DNA from: an uncultured Peptoniphilus sp.
GTDB lineage: Bacteria; Bacillota; Clostridia; Tissierellales; Peptoniphilaceae
Direction: 5' to 3'
Length of the DNA stretch: 22,372 bases
Assembly: GCF_946998875.1 (NCBI RefSeq)
Contig: NZ_CAMQAY010000021.1
Span: 1 to 22,372, forward strand
Both the position numbers and the translations under genes were made by a program. The notes under the pieces are model-generated. The model saw only the letters and a list, made by a program, of their open reading frames with translations. It was not told the DNA's origin and searched no databases. Of the stretch, positions 14,228 to 21,807 are shown piece after piece; within the stretch, counting starts at the first letter, position 1; each line of letters starts with the position of its first letter.

Positions 14228-15802
14228 CTAAAAATCTATAATTTTTTGAATAAATTCTCTAGCACTGTTTAGCTTTTTATCTTCATTAAGATTTCCTCTT
14301 TCCAAAATAGAATAAACCCAATCTTTTTTATTTTTTTCATTAGACTTATCAAAGCTCTCAAGCTCACCTACTGGCACAATAAATAATCCTTTTTTATAAA
14401 AAATCTTTTCAATATCTAGATAAGCACTATAAGACTCCCCTTTTAACACAGAATATCCATTATTTTTAATAAATTTTCGTAATTCACCATTATTAGAATT
14501 TATACAATCATAAATTTTATTCAATCCAGTTTCAATTTCTTCAAATTTAATATCAAATGATTTACAAAGTTGATTTAGCTGTCTTTTATCATCAATAATA
14601 TCAAAATCTGGAATTGCTATCACTGGAACATTTAGAGCTCTTAGAGCTGACACCACATCTTTCATCCTTGCCTTTCCACCGCAGTGTGTGAACATAATAT
14701 CTAGAGTAGAAATATGTGTGTTTTCCAAAATAGAATCAAGCATTGCTTTATAAAATAAACAATCATAATCACTTTCACAAACTACTACTTTTTTATGAAA
14801 TAAACCATCAAATATATTAGAATATCGAAGTATTGGATTTCTCCATAGTTCTTGTATTTCTTGATTGTTAAGACAAAATATGTTATTAGCGCAATTATTT
14901 CTGTTTATACGTATTACATTTGTATCCGAATTATTGGCATCTAATAATCCATTAATTACTTCAGCACTATGTGTTGAAATAAATAATTGACGATTATTTA
15001 TTTCATGTCCACCAAACATTTTACCTATTATTCTAGCTTGCGGTGGATGTAAAAACGCTTCAGGTTCATCTATTAGTGTAATAGGAAAGTCTGAGGTAAA
15101 TGCGTCAAGAATTATACTAGCAAAACTACGCATACCATCGCCTTGAGAGTCAAGCAGTGGAAGACTATTAACCATTCTATAGTATATAGATTCTCCATCC
15201 CTTCCTCCTTCCCATTTAGGACGCTTTCCTACATGTAAAGCAACATGAATACCACATCTTCTATTTACAATTAATTCTTGATTAAAGCTTTCATAAAATA
15301 AATTGGAAATTTTATCTTCAAGTTCATTACTATTATATAATTGATTTAAGGCATTAATTTTCTCATAATGGTTCTGACCATACAATTGTTTTGTCTTTGA
15401 AGATATTAATCTCTCCTCTGTATCTAAACGACTCACAAACATTCTATACAAATAATACAAATTTTTACTATCCCAGCTATCTTTAAGTTGATTGTAGGGG
15501 AGTGAAGAATTTTCAAGATAATAATAACCTTTCTCGTCTATACTTATCCTCCCCTTAAAAAAACTTTGATCCAAATCGCCTTTAAATTCCAAATTAAGTT
15601 TATTTACAACTATAGTATCAGAATTACTATCCTGGATTAAAGCTTCTATATCTCGTAGTATTTGACTTTTCCCACAATTATTTGCTCCTGTAAAAATGAC
15701 TATACTATTCGGATTTAAATCAAGTTTTGTACCATCTTTAAAATCAATAGACTTAATATAAATTGATGGCCTTTCTTTTTTATCATTTTTATTTATCCAC
15801 AT
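14228..15802 (-). CDS. OLD-like ATPase with TOPRIM-like nuclease domain, probable defence protein
   Basis: This 524-aa protein has an ABC/AAA15-type ATPase. Walker A is GANNCGKS (39-46), the signature-like segment is SQGDGMRS (219-226), Walker B is ITLIDEPE (241-248), and the H-loop is STHS (276-279). It is followed by a TOPRIM-like domain starting VVVCESDYDCLFYKAMLD (Glu343) with the acidic pair in IPDFDIIDD (Asp399, Asp401). This is the layout of OLD-family nucleases and of related phage-defence ATPases such as PARIS or Gabija GajA. I cannot decide the exact subgroup. No partner (helicase, reverse transcriptase, DUF4435) is adjacent, so it may act alone. GGAG lies 8 bases before the ATG. 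It lies between rlmD and the ABC-F gene in very AT-rich DNA, typical of acquired genes. Confidence 0.82.
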   Translation of the reverse strand: MWINKNDKKERPSIYIKSIDFKDGTKLDLNPNSIVIFTGANNCGKSQILRDIEALIQDSNSDTIVVNKLNLEFKGDLDQSFFKGRISIDEKGYYYLENSSLPYNQLKDSWDSKNLYYLYRMFVSRLDTEERLISSKTKQLYGQNHYEKINALNQLYNSNELEDKISNLFYESFNQELIVNRRCGIHVALHVGKRPKWEGGRDGESIYYRMVNSLPLLDSQGDGMRSFASIILDAFTSDFPITLIDEPEAFLHPPQARIIGKMFGGHEINNRQLFISTHSAEVINGLLDANNSDTNVIRINRNNCANNIFCLNNQEIQELWRNPILRYSNIFDGLFHKKVVVCESDYDCLFYKAMLDSILENTHISTLDIMFTHCGGKARMKDVVSALRALNVPVIAIPDFDIIDDKRQLNQLCKSFDIKFEEIETGLNKIYDCINSNNGELRKFIKNNGYSVLKGESYSAYLDIEKIFYKKGLFIVPVGELESFDKSNEKNKKDWVYSILERGNLNEDKKLNSAREFIQKIIDF

Positions 15803-16083
15803 TATTAATTCTCCACATTCTTAAGTTTTTATGAGTTTTAATTTCTAAATCTCTAACTAATCAATAAATATTATATAAAACTTTGATTCGTTTTAATATA
15901 CAGCAAGTACATAATTAATATATCAATATATCTTTCTATAAAATTTGAAATCTTTAACTAAATATTAGATGTATATTAGATTATAAGAACAGTTTTTATT
16001 AAAAATTCACATGTAAATAATTTCCTTTCTTTTTCTAAAATTTCTTTTCTTATAATTTAGACATTTATTTGTAAAATATAATT
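15803..16083. other. AT-rich spacer between rlmD and the OLD-like gene
   Basis: There are 281 bases of very AT-rich sequence with the OLD-like ribosome binding site at its left end. No gene, hairpin terminator or intact repeat is visible. It is the probable junction between core DNA (rlmD) and the accessory block. Confidence 0.4.
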
Positions 16084-17364
16084 TTATTTTTTTACAAGAA
16101 GAGCCACTGATTCTGAGTGAGCTGTATTTGGGAAGAGATTTACTAATGCTACTTTTTCTACCCTATATACTTCTTTTAGGGATTTTAAGTCGCGCGCTTG
16201 GGTTGCTGGGTTGCAGGAGATATAGACTAGTCTTTCTACTGGGTTTTCCTTTAAGAAGTCTACTAATTTTTCGTCTAGTCCCTTTCTAGGTGGGTCAACA
16301 ATTATTTTATTTGGAGAAATTTTTTCTTCTTCCCAAAGTTTTTCTATGACTTCTTCTGCCGCTCCTTTTACAAATCTTGCCTGAATCTTATTATTTTCTG
16401 CATTTATTCTTGCGTCATCTACGGCACTATCTACTATTTCTATTCCTATTACTTGAGCTCCACTTTTGGCTACAGACAGGGATATTGAGCCAACTCCACA
16501 ATATAAGTCATAAATTTTATCCTCTGCCTTTGGCTCTAAGTACTCAATTGCTTTTTGATATAATTTTTCTGTCGCCAACCTATTTATTTGGAAAAAGGAT
16601 TCTGGTGAAATTTTATAATTTATGTCCAATAATTTTTCTTCGATAAAGTCCTCGCCATAAATTTTCTCAAATTCCCTGGAGTAATGAAATTTATCTCCTC
16701 CATTGTAATTTAAATAAATTGATTTTACTCCAGCATCAATTAAATCAGGAAGGACATCCTTTATTTCCACTTCTCCATCTCTTGTTACAAGGATTAAAAG
16801 GACCTCGCCCTTGTAATTCGTTCTAATGCCAATTCGCTTTAGGTCCTTTAGTTTTTTGTATCGCCACATTATTTGTAAGACTTCATTGGCCTTATCTCTT
16901 TGCATTAGGCATTTTTTTATGGCAACTATGTCCTTGGAATTTTTGCCATAAAGTCCAATTACGCCATCTCGCACTTGGAACTGCATATTATTTCTGTAGT
17001 GAGTTTTTTCTGGTGAGTCAAGAACTTCATCAACCTTATTATCGAGACCTGCAATCTTTTCTAAATTCTTATTTGTGTCATCTTCCTTCCACTTTAACTC
17101 CATGTCATCAGAATAATTTAGAAAGTCGCAACCTCCACAATCTTTAAAATAAGGACAGGAGCTCTTCACTCTGTCCTTAGATTTTTTTATTGTATTTATA
17201 ATTTTTCCCTTGCAAAAATTTTTCTTTTTCTTGGTAATTAGAAATTCTACTTGGTCTCCAATGACTCCGCCATCTAAAAATACTGGCAGTCCGTCGACTT
17301 TTGTCATGCCGAGCCCCTTGAAGTCAAAGTCAATTATTTCTCTTGTAAATTTATTTTCTTCCAT
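16084..17364 (-). CDS. rlmD: 23S rRNA (uracil-C5)-methyltransferase, RlmD/TrmA family
   Basis: This 426-aa enzyme methylates a uridine in RNA with SAM. The N-terminal TRAM domain (about 1-60) is followed by the 4Fe-4S cysteines Cys70, Cys76 and Cys79 (CPYFKDCGGC) and Cys152. The SAM motif is IYDLYCGVGSISLSVA (about 284-299) and VDPPRKGLD follows. The catalytic Cys384 lies in YISCNPAT. The protein ends FPNTAHSESVALLVKK, the usual end position of the family. RlmD versus RlmCD cannot be told from sequence alone. Its start overlaps the end of cvfB by 14 bases. The 3' end borders the accessory block, and genes of this family are a known integration target for mobile elements. Confidence 0.92.
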   Translation of the reverse strand: MEENKFTREIIDFDFKGLGMTKVDGLPVFLDGGVIGDQVEFLITKKKKNFCKGKIINTIKKSKDRVKSSCPYFKDCGGCDFLNYSDDMELKWKEDDTNKNLEKIAGLDNKVDEVLDSPEKTHYRNNMQFQVRDGVIGLYGKNSKDIVAIKKCLMQRDKANEVLQIMWRYKKLKDLKRIGIRTNYKGEVLLILVTRDGEVEIKDVLPDLIDAGVKSIYLNYNGGDKFHYSREFEKIYGEDFIEEKLLDINYKISPESFFQINRLATEKLYQKAIEYLEPKAEDKIYDLYCGVGSISLSVAKSGAQVIGIEIVDSAVDDARINAENNKIQARFVKGAAEEVIEKLWEEEKISPNKIIVDPPRKGLDEKLVDFLKENPVERLVYISCNPATQARDLKSLKEVYRVEKVALVNLFPNTAHSESVALLVKK

Positions 17365-18178
17365 GTCTCAACTCGATTTTTGTATCGTAAATATTTATGC
17401 TTCTATTTTTATAAAGATGTCCCACAGCTCTCTTGTAAGCTTTTTTGCTTAGTCCTGTCAAATCCTTTATGATTTCTGGGTCTGACTTGTCGCCAATTTC
17501 AAGAACGCCACCATTGTCTTCAAGTAGTTCTAAAATTAAGTCAGCATCGGCATCTATTTGCTTATAAGCCTTTTCTCTTAAAGTCAAAGTTATAAAGCCT
17601 GTTTGCAAAATTCTTTGCACTCTGGCTTCAACTTCGTCGCCAATTTTATAAATTCCCTTGATTTCTTCGGCAGGAATCATTCCATCATACTTGTTATCAA
17701 TGGCAACAAAGGCACCAGGTCTTCCCATGCTATAAATTGTTCCCTTGACTATGTCATTGACCTTGTATTTGTCATTTACTAAAAGTTTGTCCTTTATATT
17801 CATGGTAAGGGCAAGCCTATCGCTCTTGTCGTGGTAGAGGTACAAAAGATATTCTTCACCTACAGTAAGCCTTCCGTAACTTTCTTTGAAGGGTAAGAAA
17901 ATGTCCTTGCCAATTCCATTGTCCACAAAGTAACCAACCTTTGCCTTGTCAACAATTTTTAGTTTTTTTAAGTCGCCAACTTGTGCATAGGGTCTCTTTA
18001 AAGTTGCTTCAAATTCTTCGTGAATATTGTAGACAAAGGCTTCAACTTCGTCACCAACCTTTAAATCCTCTCCCTCGCCTTTTGCAAGAGCAACCTTATT
18101 ATTTTCATCGTCTGCTAAGAAAACTTTCTTGCCATTTTTTGATTCTACTCTTAATTTTTGTATTTTTCCTAATTCCAT
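17351..18178 (-). CDS. cvfB: S1-domain RNA-binding protein, CvfB family
   Basis: This 275-aa protein has three S1-like OB domains and a C-terminal winged helix. The first OB is at about residues 1-60 and the second at about 65-130 (GDLKKLKIVDKAKVGYFVDN, DIFLPF). The third is at about 138-205 (VNDIVKGTIYSMGRPGAFVA, GMIPAEEI). The winged helix is at about 210-275 (SDPEIIKDLTGLSKKAYKRA, VGHLYK). This is the CvfB/YitL arrangement, an RNA-binding regulator of virulence and metabolism genes in staphylococci. It overlaps the preceding gene by 10 bases and rlmD by 14 bases, so the three form one operon concerned with RNA. Confidence 0.9.
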   Translation of the reverse strand: MELGKIQKLRVESKNGKKVFLADDENNKVALAKGEGEDLKVGDEVEAFVYNIHEEFEATLKRPYAQVGDLKKLKIVDKAKVGYFVDNGIGKDIFLPFKESYGRLTVGEEYLLYLYHDKSDRLALTMNIKDKLLVNDKYKVNDIVKGTIYSMGRPGAFVAIDNKYDGMIPAEEIKGIYKIGDEVEARVQRILQTGFITLTLREKAYKQIDADADLILELLEDNGGVLEIGDKSDPEIIKDLTGLSKKAYKRAVGHLYKNRSINIYDTKIELRHGRK

Positions 18179-18750
18179 GCCTTCTCCTCTATTATTTCTT
18201 TTCCAATTTCTGTAGTCTTTTCGTATAAATCGTCTATTATCCCATAATCTATATTTTTCAAAACATCTATGCCGTAATAAATAAAGGCAGGATGCTTTAA
18301 TAAATTCAAAAATATTTCGTAAGCCCTTCTAACTTCTTGAAGATTGTAGTACTTTGTAAGGAGCATTCCAAATTTTACACACTCCTCAACTTGTGAATCC
18401 CGCATAAGTAAAATTGAAAGCCCAACTAATTTTGCTTCGTCAAATTCAATTTTTTGTAGCAAAAAGGTCAAAAAATTTCTCTCTGCTTCCACTGCCCTGT
18501 GGTCTTTAAAAAAATCTTCAAATTCATCTATGGCTTGGCTATCTCTCAAATAATAATCATCAACGGCCTTATTTATCTCTCTTGTCTTAATATGATTTAT
18601 TAGCCTTTCGCCCTTTGCAAGAGAAAGTTCGTAGCTTCCATTGGATAAATTAAAATCTTTTATTTCCTTTAATTTTTCTAAATCAAAATTATTTTCCCAA
18701 AGAATTTTATAAATTGATTTTTTCTTTTTGAATCTCTTAAATAACTTCAT
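18169..18750 (-). CDS. Conserved-looking protein of unknown function, 193 aa
   Basis: This is a charged, probably all-helical cytoplasmic protein starting MKLFKRFKKKKSIYKILWEN, with a basic N-terminus, no signal peptide and no membrane segment. Segments such as AERNFLTFLLQKIEFDEAKL and LLTKYYNLQEVRRAYEIFL suggest a HEAT- or TPR-like helical fold. I recognise no family. It is the first gene of the operon with cvfB and rlmD and overlaps cvfB by 10 bases. There is no ribosome binding site, and an extended -10 (TGATAAAAT) ends only 6 bases before the ATG, so its mRNA may be leaderless. Confidence 0.78.
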   Translation of the reverse strand: MKLFKRFKKKKSIYKILWENNFDLEKLKEIKDFNLSNGSYELSLAKGERLINHIKTREINKAVDDYYLRDSQAIDEFEDFFKDHRAVEAERNFLTFLLQKIEFDEAKLVGLSILLMRDSQVEECVKFGMLLTKYYNLQEVRRAYEIFLNLLKHPAFIYYGIDVLKNIDYGIIDDLYEKTTEIGKEIIEEKAWN

Positions 18751-18756
18751 GTCTCT

Positions 18757-18765
18757 ATTTTATCA
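18757..18765 (-). promoter_or_regulatory. Extended -10 abutting the start codon (leaderless candidate)
   Basis: The minus strand reads TGATAAAAT at 18757-18765, and the ATG follows after 6 bases. Transcription would begin at or next to the A of the ATG. Confidence 0.5.
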
Positions 18766-18790
18766 CAAGAGCCTGCTTTTTTATATTAGC

Positions 18791-18817
18791 AAAAAAATAA
18801 GAGCCTAAGCCCTTATT
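18791..18817 (-). terminator. Intrinsic terminator of the nth-VanW unit
   Basis: A 9-bp stem with one G-U pair, AATAAGGGC/GCTCTTATT, and a TTAG loop, followed by a T-run (18791-18797) on the minus strand. It begins inside the stop codon of the VanW-domain gene. Confidence 0.9.
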
Positions 18818-20210
18818 AATCCTCGTCTTTATCGTCATTATCTTTTGTATTTTCAGTTCCTGTTCCCACTACAATAACTTTGTCCTTGGGAAGGTAATAG
18901 GATTTTGAAATTTCTTTTTTGTCTACCACTTCGCCATTTTTTATTATTTCCTTATAAGTTTTGTAGGAGTAACCCCTTGCTCCACTTTCTCTAACAGTTG
19001 ATTCTCCTTCAGGCAAAGCGTCTGAATAAATTGTGTTAACACCTGGACTAACTGTGCCTAGAAGTTCTGGCACAATTTTTATTTCATAATCTCTGTCGCT
19101 TCCATAACCCAAAACTTTGAAGTTTAATTTTTCTCCATTTGCTTCAGCTAAAATTAAAATTGGATTATTAGTATTGTTTTTAAATTTCAAATCCTTATAA
19201 CCTCTGGCAACCGCAGCATCTGTGCCAAGGTCCACATAATGAATAGGTCTTGAGTGATTGTGCCTTTCTGTAATTTCTAAATCAGATAAAACTAGAGAGT
19301 TGTAAAGAGTTGTTGAAACTTGACAAATTCCTCCGCCAATTCCATTTTCATATTCTCCACCAACTATTACTGTTGCATTTTTAAAGCCAGTTTTTTCTGA
19401 AATTTCTCCCACAACATCATTAAAGGAAATTTCATCGCCTGGATTTAATTTCATATTGTTAAACTTTGATGCAGCAAGCCTTATGTTTTCCTTACGGTTT
19501 TTTACAGAAGATGAATAATCTGTCTCAAAGTCTGCTAATTTTTTGTCGATTCCTTCATAATAATTAGAATAAATTTTTGGCTCAGTCTTATAAACTGGAA
19601 GTTCGATTTTTTCCTCATGCAAAATATCTAAATTAATTAATTCCTTCGCCTCATTCATATCCATATATCTTCCAATTTCCGAATCTTTTATGGTTACACT
19701 GCCATCAGCATTTATAAGAGGTTGAGCATCTAGGGGCCTTTTATAAATTTTTCTGCCAACATTTAAAATTACTTCTTCCCTCTTAGAATTATTTATATCG
19801 GCCTTTGCTATAAAATTCTTTTTAAAAATATATCCCTTGATTATGTCTATGTAATTGTAAAATAAATTGTCAGACCTACCATAAGAATAGGCTTTATTTA
19901 CAGCATCTTCCAAGTTTAACTTGTAGCCAAAGTCCCTTAAGGGCACTGGCACAGTAATGTCTTCATAAGTAAAGTTAACTACTTTATTTTTTATCATTTC
20001 GTCTGTAATAGCCTTAACTTCCTTTAATGCATCTTCCTTTGATAAACTTGAAACATCAATATCTTCGATCCTTACGCCTCTATGCATATATGGATTGGTG
20101 TATTCTTCAGTAAAATACATTACAGAAATAAAAATCAGCATCAAAATAAGTGAAAGAGTTATTAAAATTTTTTTATTAACATTTAAAATTTTGTTGCCTA
20201 AATTTTCCAT
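18816..20210 (-). CDS. VanW-family envelope protein with G5 domain
   Basis: This 464-aa protein has a cytoplasmic start, one membrane segment or uncleaved signal (about residues 14-33) and an extracellular remainder. Residues about 60-215 form the PG_binding_4-type region (DVSSLSKEDALKEV, FGYKLNLEDAV). The VanW domain is at about 230-365, with NPGDEISFNDVVGEIS, GGGICQVSTTLYN and ITERHNHSRP. A G5-type domain follows at about 380-445 (RESGARGYSYKTYKEIIKNG). The tail is acidic. Such proteins sit at the cell wall; their exact job is not known and VanW itself has no proven activity. The gene begins 5 bases after the nth stop, with GAGG supplied by the end of nth, and ends in a terminator. Confidence 0.88.
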   Translation of the reverse strand: MENLGNKILNVNKKILITLSLILMLIFISVMYFTEEYTNPYMHRGVRIEDIDVSSLSKEDALKEVKAITDEMIKNKVVNFTYEDITVPVPLRDFGYKLNLEDAVNKAYSYGRSDNLFYNYIDIIKGYIFKKNFIAKADINNSKREEVILNVGRKIYKRPLDAQPLINADGSVTIKDSEIGRYMDMNEAKELINLDILHEEKIELPVYKTEPKIYSNYYEGIDKKLADFETDYSSSVKNRKENIRLAASKFNNMKLNPGDEISFNDVVGEISEKTGFKNATVIVGGEYENGIGGGICQVSTTLYNSLVLSDLEITERHNHSRPIHYVDLGTDAAVARGYKDLKFKNNTNNPILILAEANGEKLNFKVLGYGSDRDYEIKIVPELLGTVSPGVNTIYSDALPEGESTVRESGARGYSYKTYKEIIKNGEVVDKKEISKSYYLPKDKVIVVGTGTENTKDNDDKDED

Positions 20211-20214
20211 AAAA

Positions 20215-20853
20215 TTAAACCTCGTAATATCTGCAAATTTTACTTATAGTGCAGCTCTCGCATCTTGGATTTCTTGCAGTGCAGCATCTTCTGCCGTGAA
20301 AAATAAATAAATGATGAGCCTTTGTCCACCTGCTCTTGTCGATTTTATTTTGAAGTGCCCTTTCTGTATCTAATACATTTTTTTCGTGGACGAAACCAAT
20401 TCTATTGCTCACCCTAAAAACATGGGTGTCAACTGCAATGGCAGGCACTCCAAAGGCAGTAGACGCCACTACATTGGCTGTCTTTTTGCCAACTCCAGGA
20501 AGCTTTAATAATTCAGAAATTGTATTTGGAACTTCACCATTATAATCTTCCAAGATTACACTAGAGCTTGCCTTAATATTTTTTGCCTTATTTCTAAAAA
20601 GTCCACATTCCTTAATTAGTCCCTCTAATTTTTTTATATCCATATGGGCAAAGTCTTCTGGTCTCTTATATTTTTTAAAGATCTCAGAAGTAACTTTGTT
20701 TACTCTCACATCAGTACATTGTGCAGATAAAATTGTTGCCACTAAAAGCTCGAAGGGACTGTTGTGCTCAAGTTCACAGTGGGCATCTGGGTAAGTTTCC
20801 TCTAGTATATCGAGGCATAAATCTGCCTCTTCATGAGTTAAAATATCCTTCAT
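20215..20853 (-). CDS. nth: Endonuclease III (DNA glycosylase/AP lyase)
   Basis: This 212-aa enzyme excises oxidised pyrimidines and cuts the abasic strand. The helix-hairpin-helix is LPGVGKKTANVV with the catalytic Lys at 123. The catalytic Asp is Asp142 in VDTHVFRVSNR. The C-terminal 4Fe-4S cluster has the exact spacing C-X6-C-X2-C-X5-C (Cys191, 198, 201, 207). Length is normal for the family. It lies 8 bases after DUF503 and immediately before the VanW gene, in the same direction. AGGAG lies 5 bases before its ATG. Confidence 0.96.
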   Translation of the reverse strand: MKDILTHEEADLCLDILEETYPDAHCELEHNSPFELLVATILSAQCTDVRVNKVTSEIFKKYKRPEDFAHMDIKKLEGLIKECGLFRNKAKNIKASSSVILEDYNGEVPNTISELLKLPGVGKKTANVVASTAFGVPAIAVDTHVFRVSNRIGFVHEKNVLDTERALQNKIDKSRWTKAHHLFIFHGRRCCTARNPRCESCTISKICRYYEV

Positions 20854-20861
20854 ATTCTCCT

Positions 20862-21143
20862 CTATAAAATTTCTTTTTCTATATTCATAATTTCAATTTC
20901 GCTGTATGTGTTAAAAAATTGTATTACTCTTTCTATAGTTTCATCTACAACTTTTTTCTCATTGGAAACTGTGGTAAAGCCAATAAGGCTCCTTTGCCAC
21001 TTGTCATTTTCTCCAACTTCAGCAATTGATATATTAAATCTATTTTTTGACTTCTCGATAATACTTTTTACAATAGACCTCTTTGACTTAAGAGAGTTTG
21101 CATCATAAATAAATATTTCGCAAGTGCATATTCCTATTATCAT
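20862..21143 (-). CDS. DUF503 family protein
   Basis: This 93-aa protein begins MIIGICTCEIFIYDANSLKS and continues KRSIVKSIIEKSKNRFNISI, then AEVGENDKWQRSLIGFTTVS. It matches the small DUF503 (PF04456, YlxP-like) alpha/beta proteins. In other Firmicutes these sit beside ribosome-assembly genes and are of unknown role. It lacks a ribosome binding site. An extended -10 (TGTTATAAT) lies 7 bases from the ATG, so translation from a leaderless mRNA is likely. It probably leads the unit DUF503-nth-VanW. Confidence 0.88.
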   Translation of the reverse strand: MIIGICTCEIFIYDANSLKSKRSIVKSIIEKSKNRFNISIAEVGENDKWQRSLIGFTTVSNEKKVVDETIERVIQFFNTYSEIEIMNIEKEIL

Positions 21144-21150
21144 ATTTAAA

Positions 21151-21159
21151 ATTATAACA
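21151..21159 (-). promoter_or_regulatory. Extended -10 promoter directly before the DUF503 start
   Basis: TGTTATAAT on the minus strand (a consensus extended -10) ends 7 bases before the ATG, placing the transcription start at or beside the start codon. Confidence 0.6.
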
Positions 21160-21234
21160 TAAGAAACCTTATAATGTAGCCTTCCTTATAAAATTATTAA
21201 AGTTCAAATATTTTATAAAAATCCATGTAAAACA

Positions 21235-21259
21235 CAAAAAATGCACCTCAAAGGGTGCA
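21235..21259 (-). terminator. Intrinsic terminator of the psuG-thioesterase unit
   Basis: A TGCACC/GGTGCA perfect stem (21242-21247 and 21254-21259) with a 6-base loop is followed by six T on the minus strand. It lies about 35 bases after the thioesterase stop. Confidence 0.85.
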
Positions 21260-21294
21260 CCTCTTAAATAAATTTTTTAAAGTTTAAATTGTCT

Positions 21295-21807
21295 TTATTT
21301 TAAAATTTCTCTTAGATCTTTATTATTTATTTGTCTTATTTTATTTATCTCTTTTCTACTAACATATCCTTCAATTATTTTTTTCTCTTCAAGAGTCTCT
21401 CCAATTATCTCAGGAATTTTTCCTGGCTCAGTCCCCTTGCACTTAAAAGTCAAAAAACAAAAGGCGGCTACTTCTGTTTCACCTGTCATGGGCGCTTCTT
21501 TGGTAAACTTGGTAAAAACTTCAACAGAAGAATTGCCCACTCCAGAAATAAATGTGGTTGCAGTTAAAAAGTCTCCTTGATTTATTGGCTTTAAAAAAGT
21601 CAAATTGTCGCAAGAAATTGTTGCAACTCTTCCCCTAGTGTGTCTTATGGCGCAAGTTCCTGAACTGTGGTCAGCAATTTCAAAGAGCCTTGGTCCATAC
21701 ATGGTACCACCAGTGTTTAAATCTGTTGGCATTACTCCATAAGTGAAGATGACCTTTGACTCAGAAACTTTTTTTGTCTTAGTATAGGTATTTTGCAACT
21801 TCAGCAC
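21295..21807 (-). CDS. Acyl-CoA thioesterase, hotdog fold (cytosolic acyl-CoA hydrolase type)
   Basis: This protein of up to 170 aa has the YciA/BACH-type hotdog pattern: MPTDLNTGGTMYGPRLFEIAD (the conserved Asn-Gly-Gly turn and catalytic Asp), then ATISCDNLTFLKPINQGDFL. The strand SSVEVFTKFTKE follows, and AAFCFLTFKCKG ends the fold. It hydrolyses fatty acyl-CoA. The start is uncertain: the frame opens with GTG at 21805-21807, and a TTG at 21796-21798 has AGGTG about 7 bases upstream. Either start lies inside the last codons of psuG (up to 29 bases of overlap), so translation is probably coupled. No ATG is available before Met26. Confidence 0.85.
   Translation of the reverse strand: MLKLQNTYTKTKKVSESKVIFTYGVMPTDLNTGGTMYGPRLFEIADHSSGTCAIRHTRGRVATISCDNLTFLKPINQGDFLTATTFISGVGNSSVEVFTKFTKEAPMTGETEVAAFCFLTFKCKGTEPGKIPEIIGETLEEKKIIEGYVSRKEINKIRQINNKDLREILK

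Noticed and set aside
4541..16084. Intact integrase, transposase or recombinase in the island
   Set aside because: None was found; the mobile-element reading rests only on repeats, the portal fragment and gene content.
16377..16646. Plus-strand frame of 89 codons inside rlmD
   Set aside because: Antisense shadow of a conserved enzyme, with no ribosome binding site.
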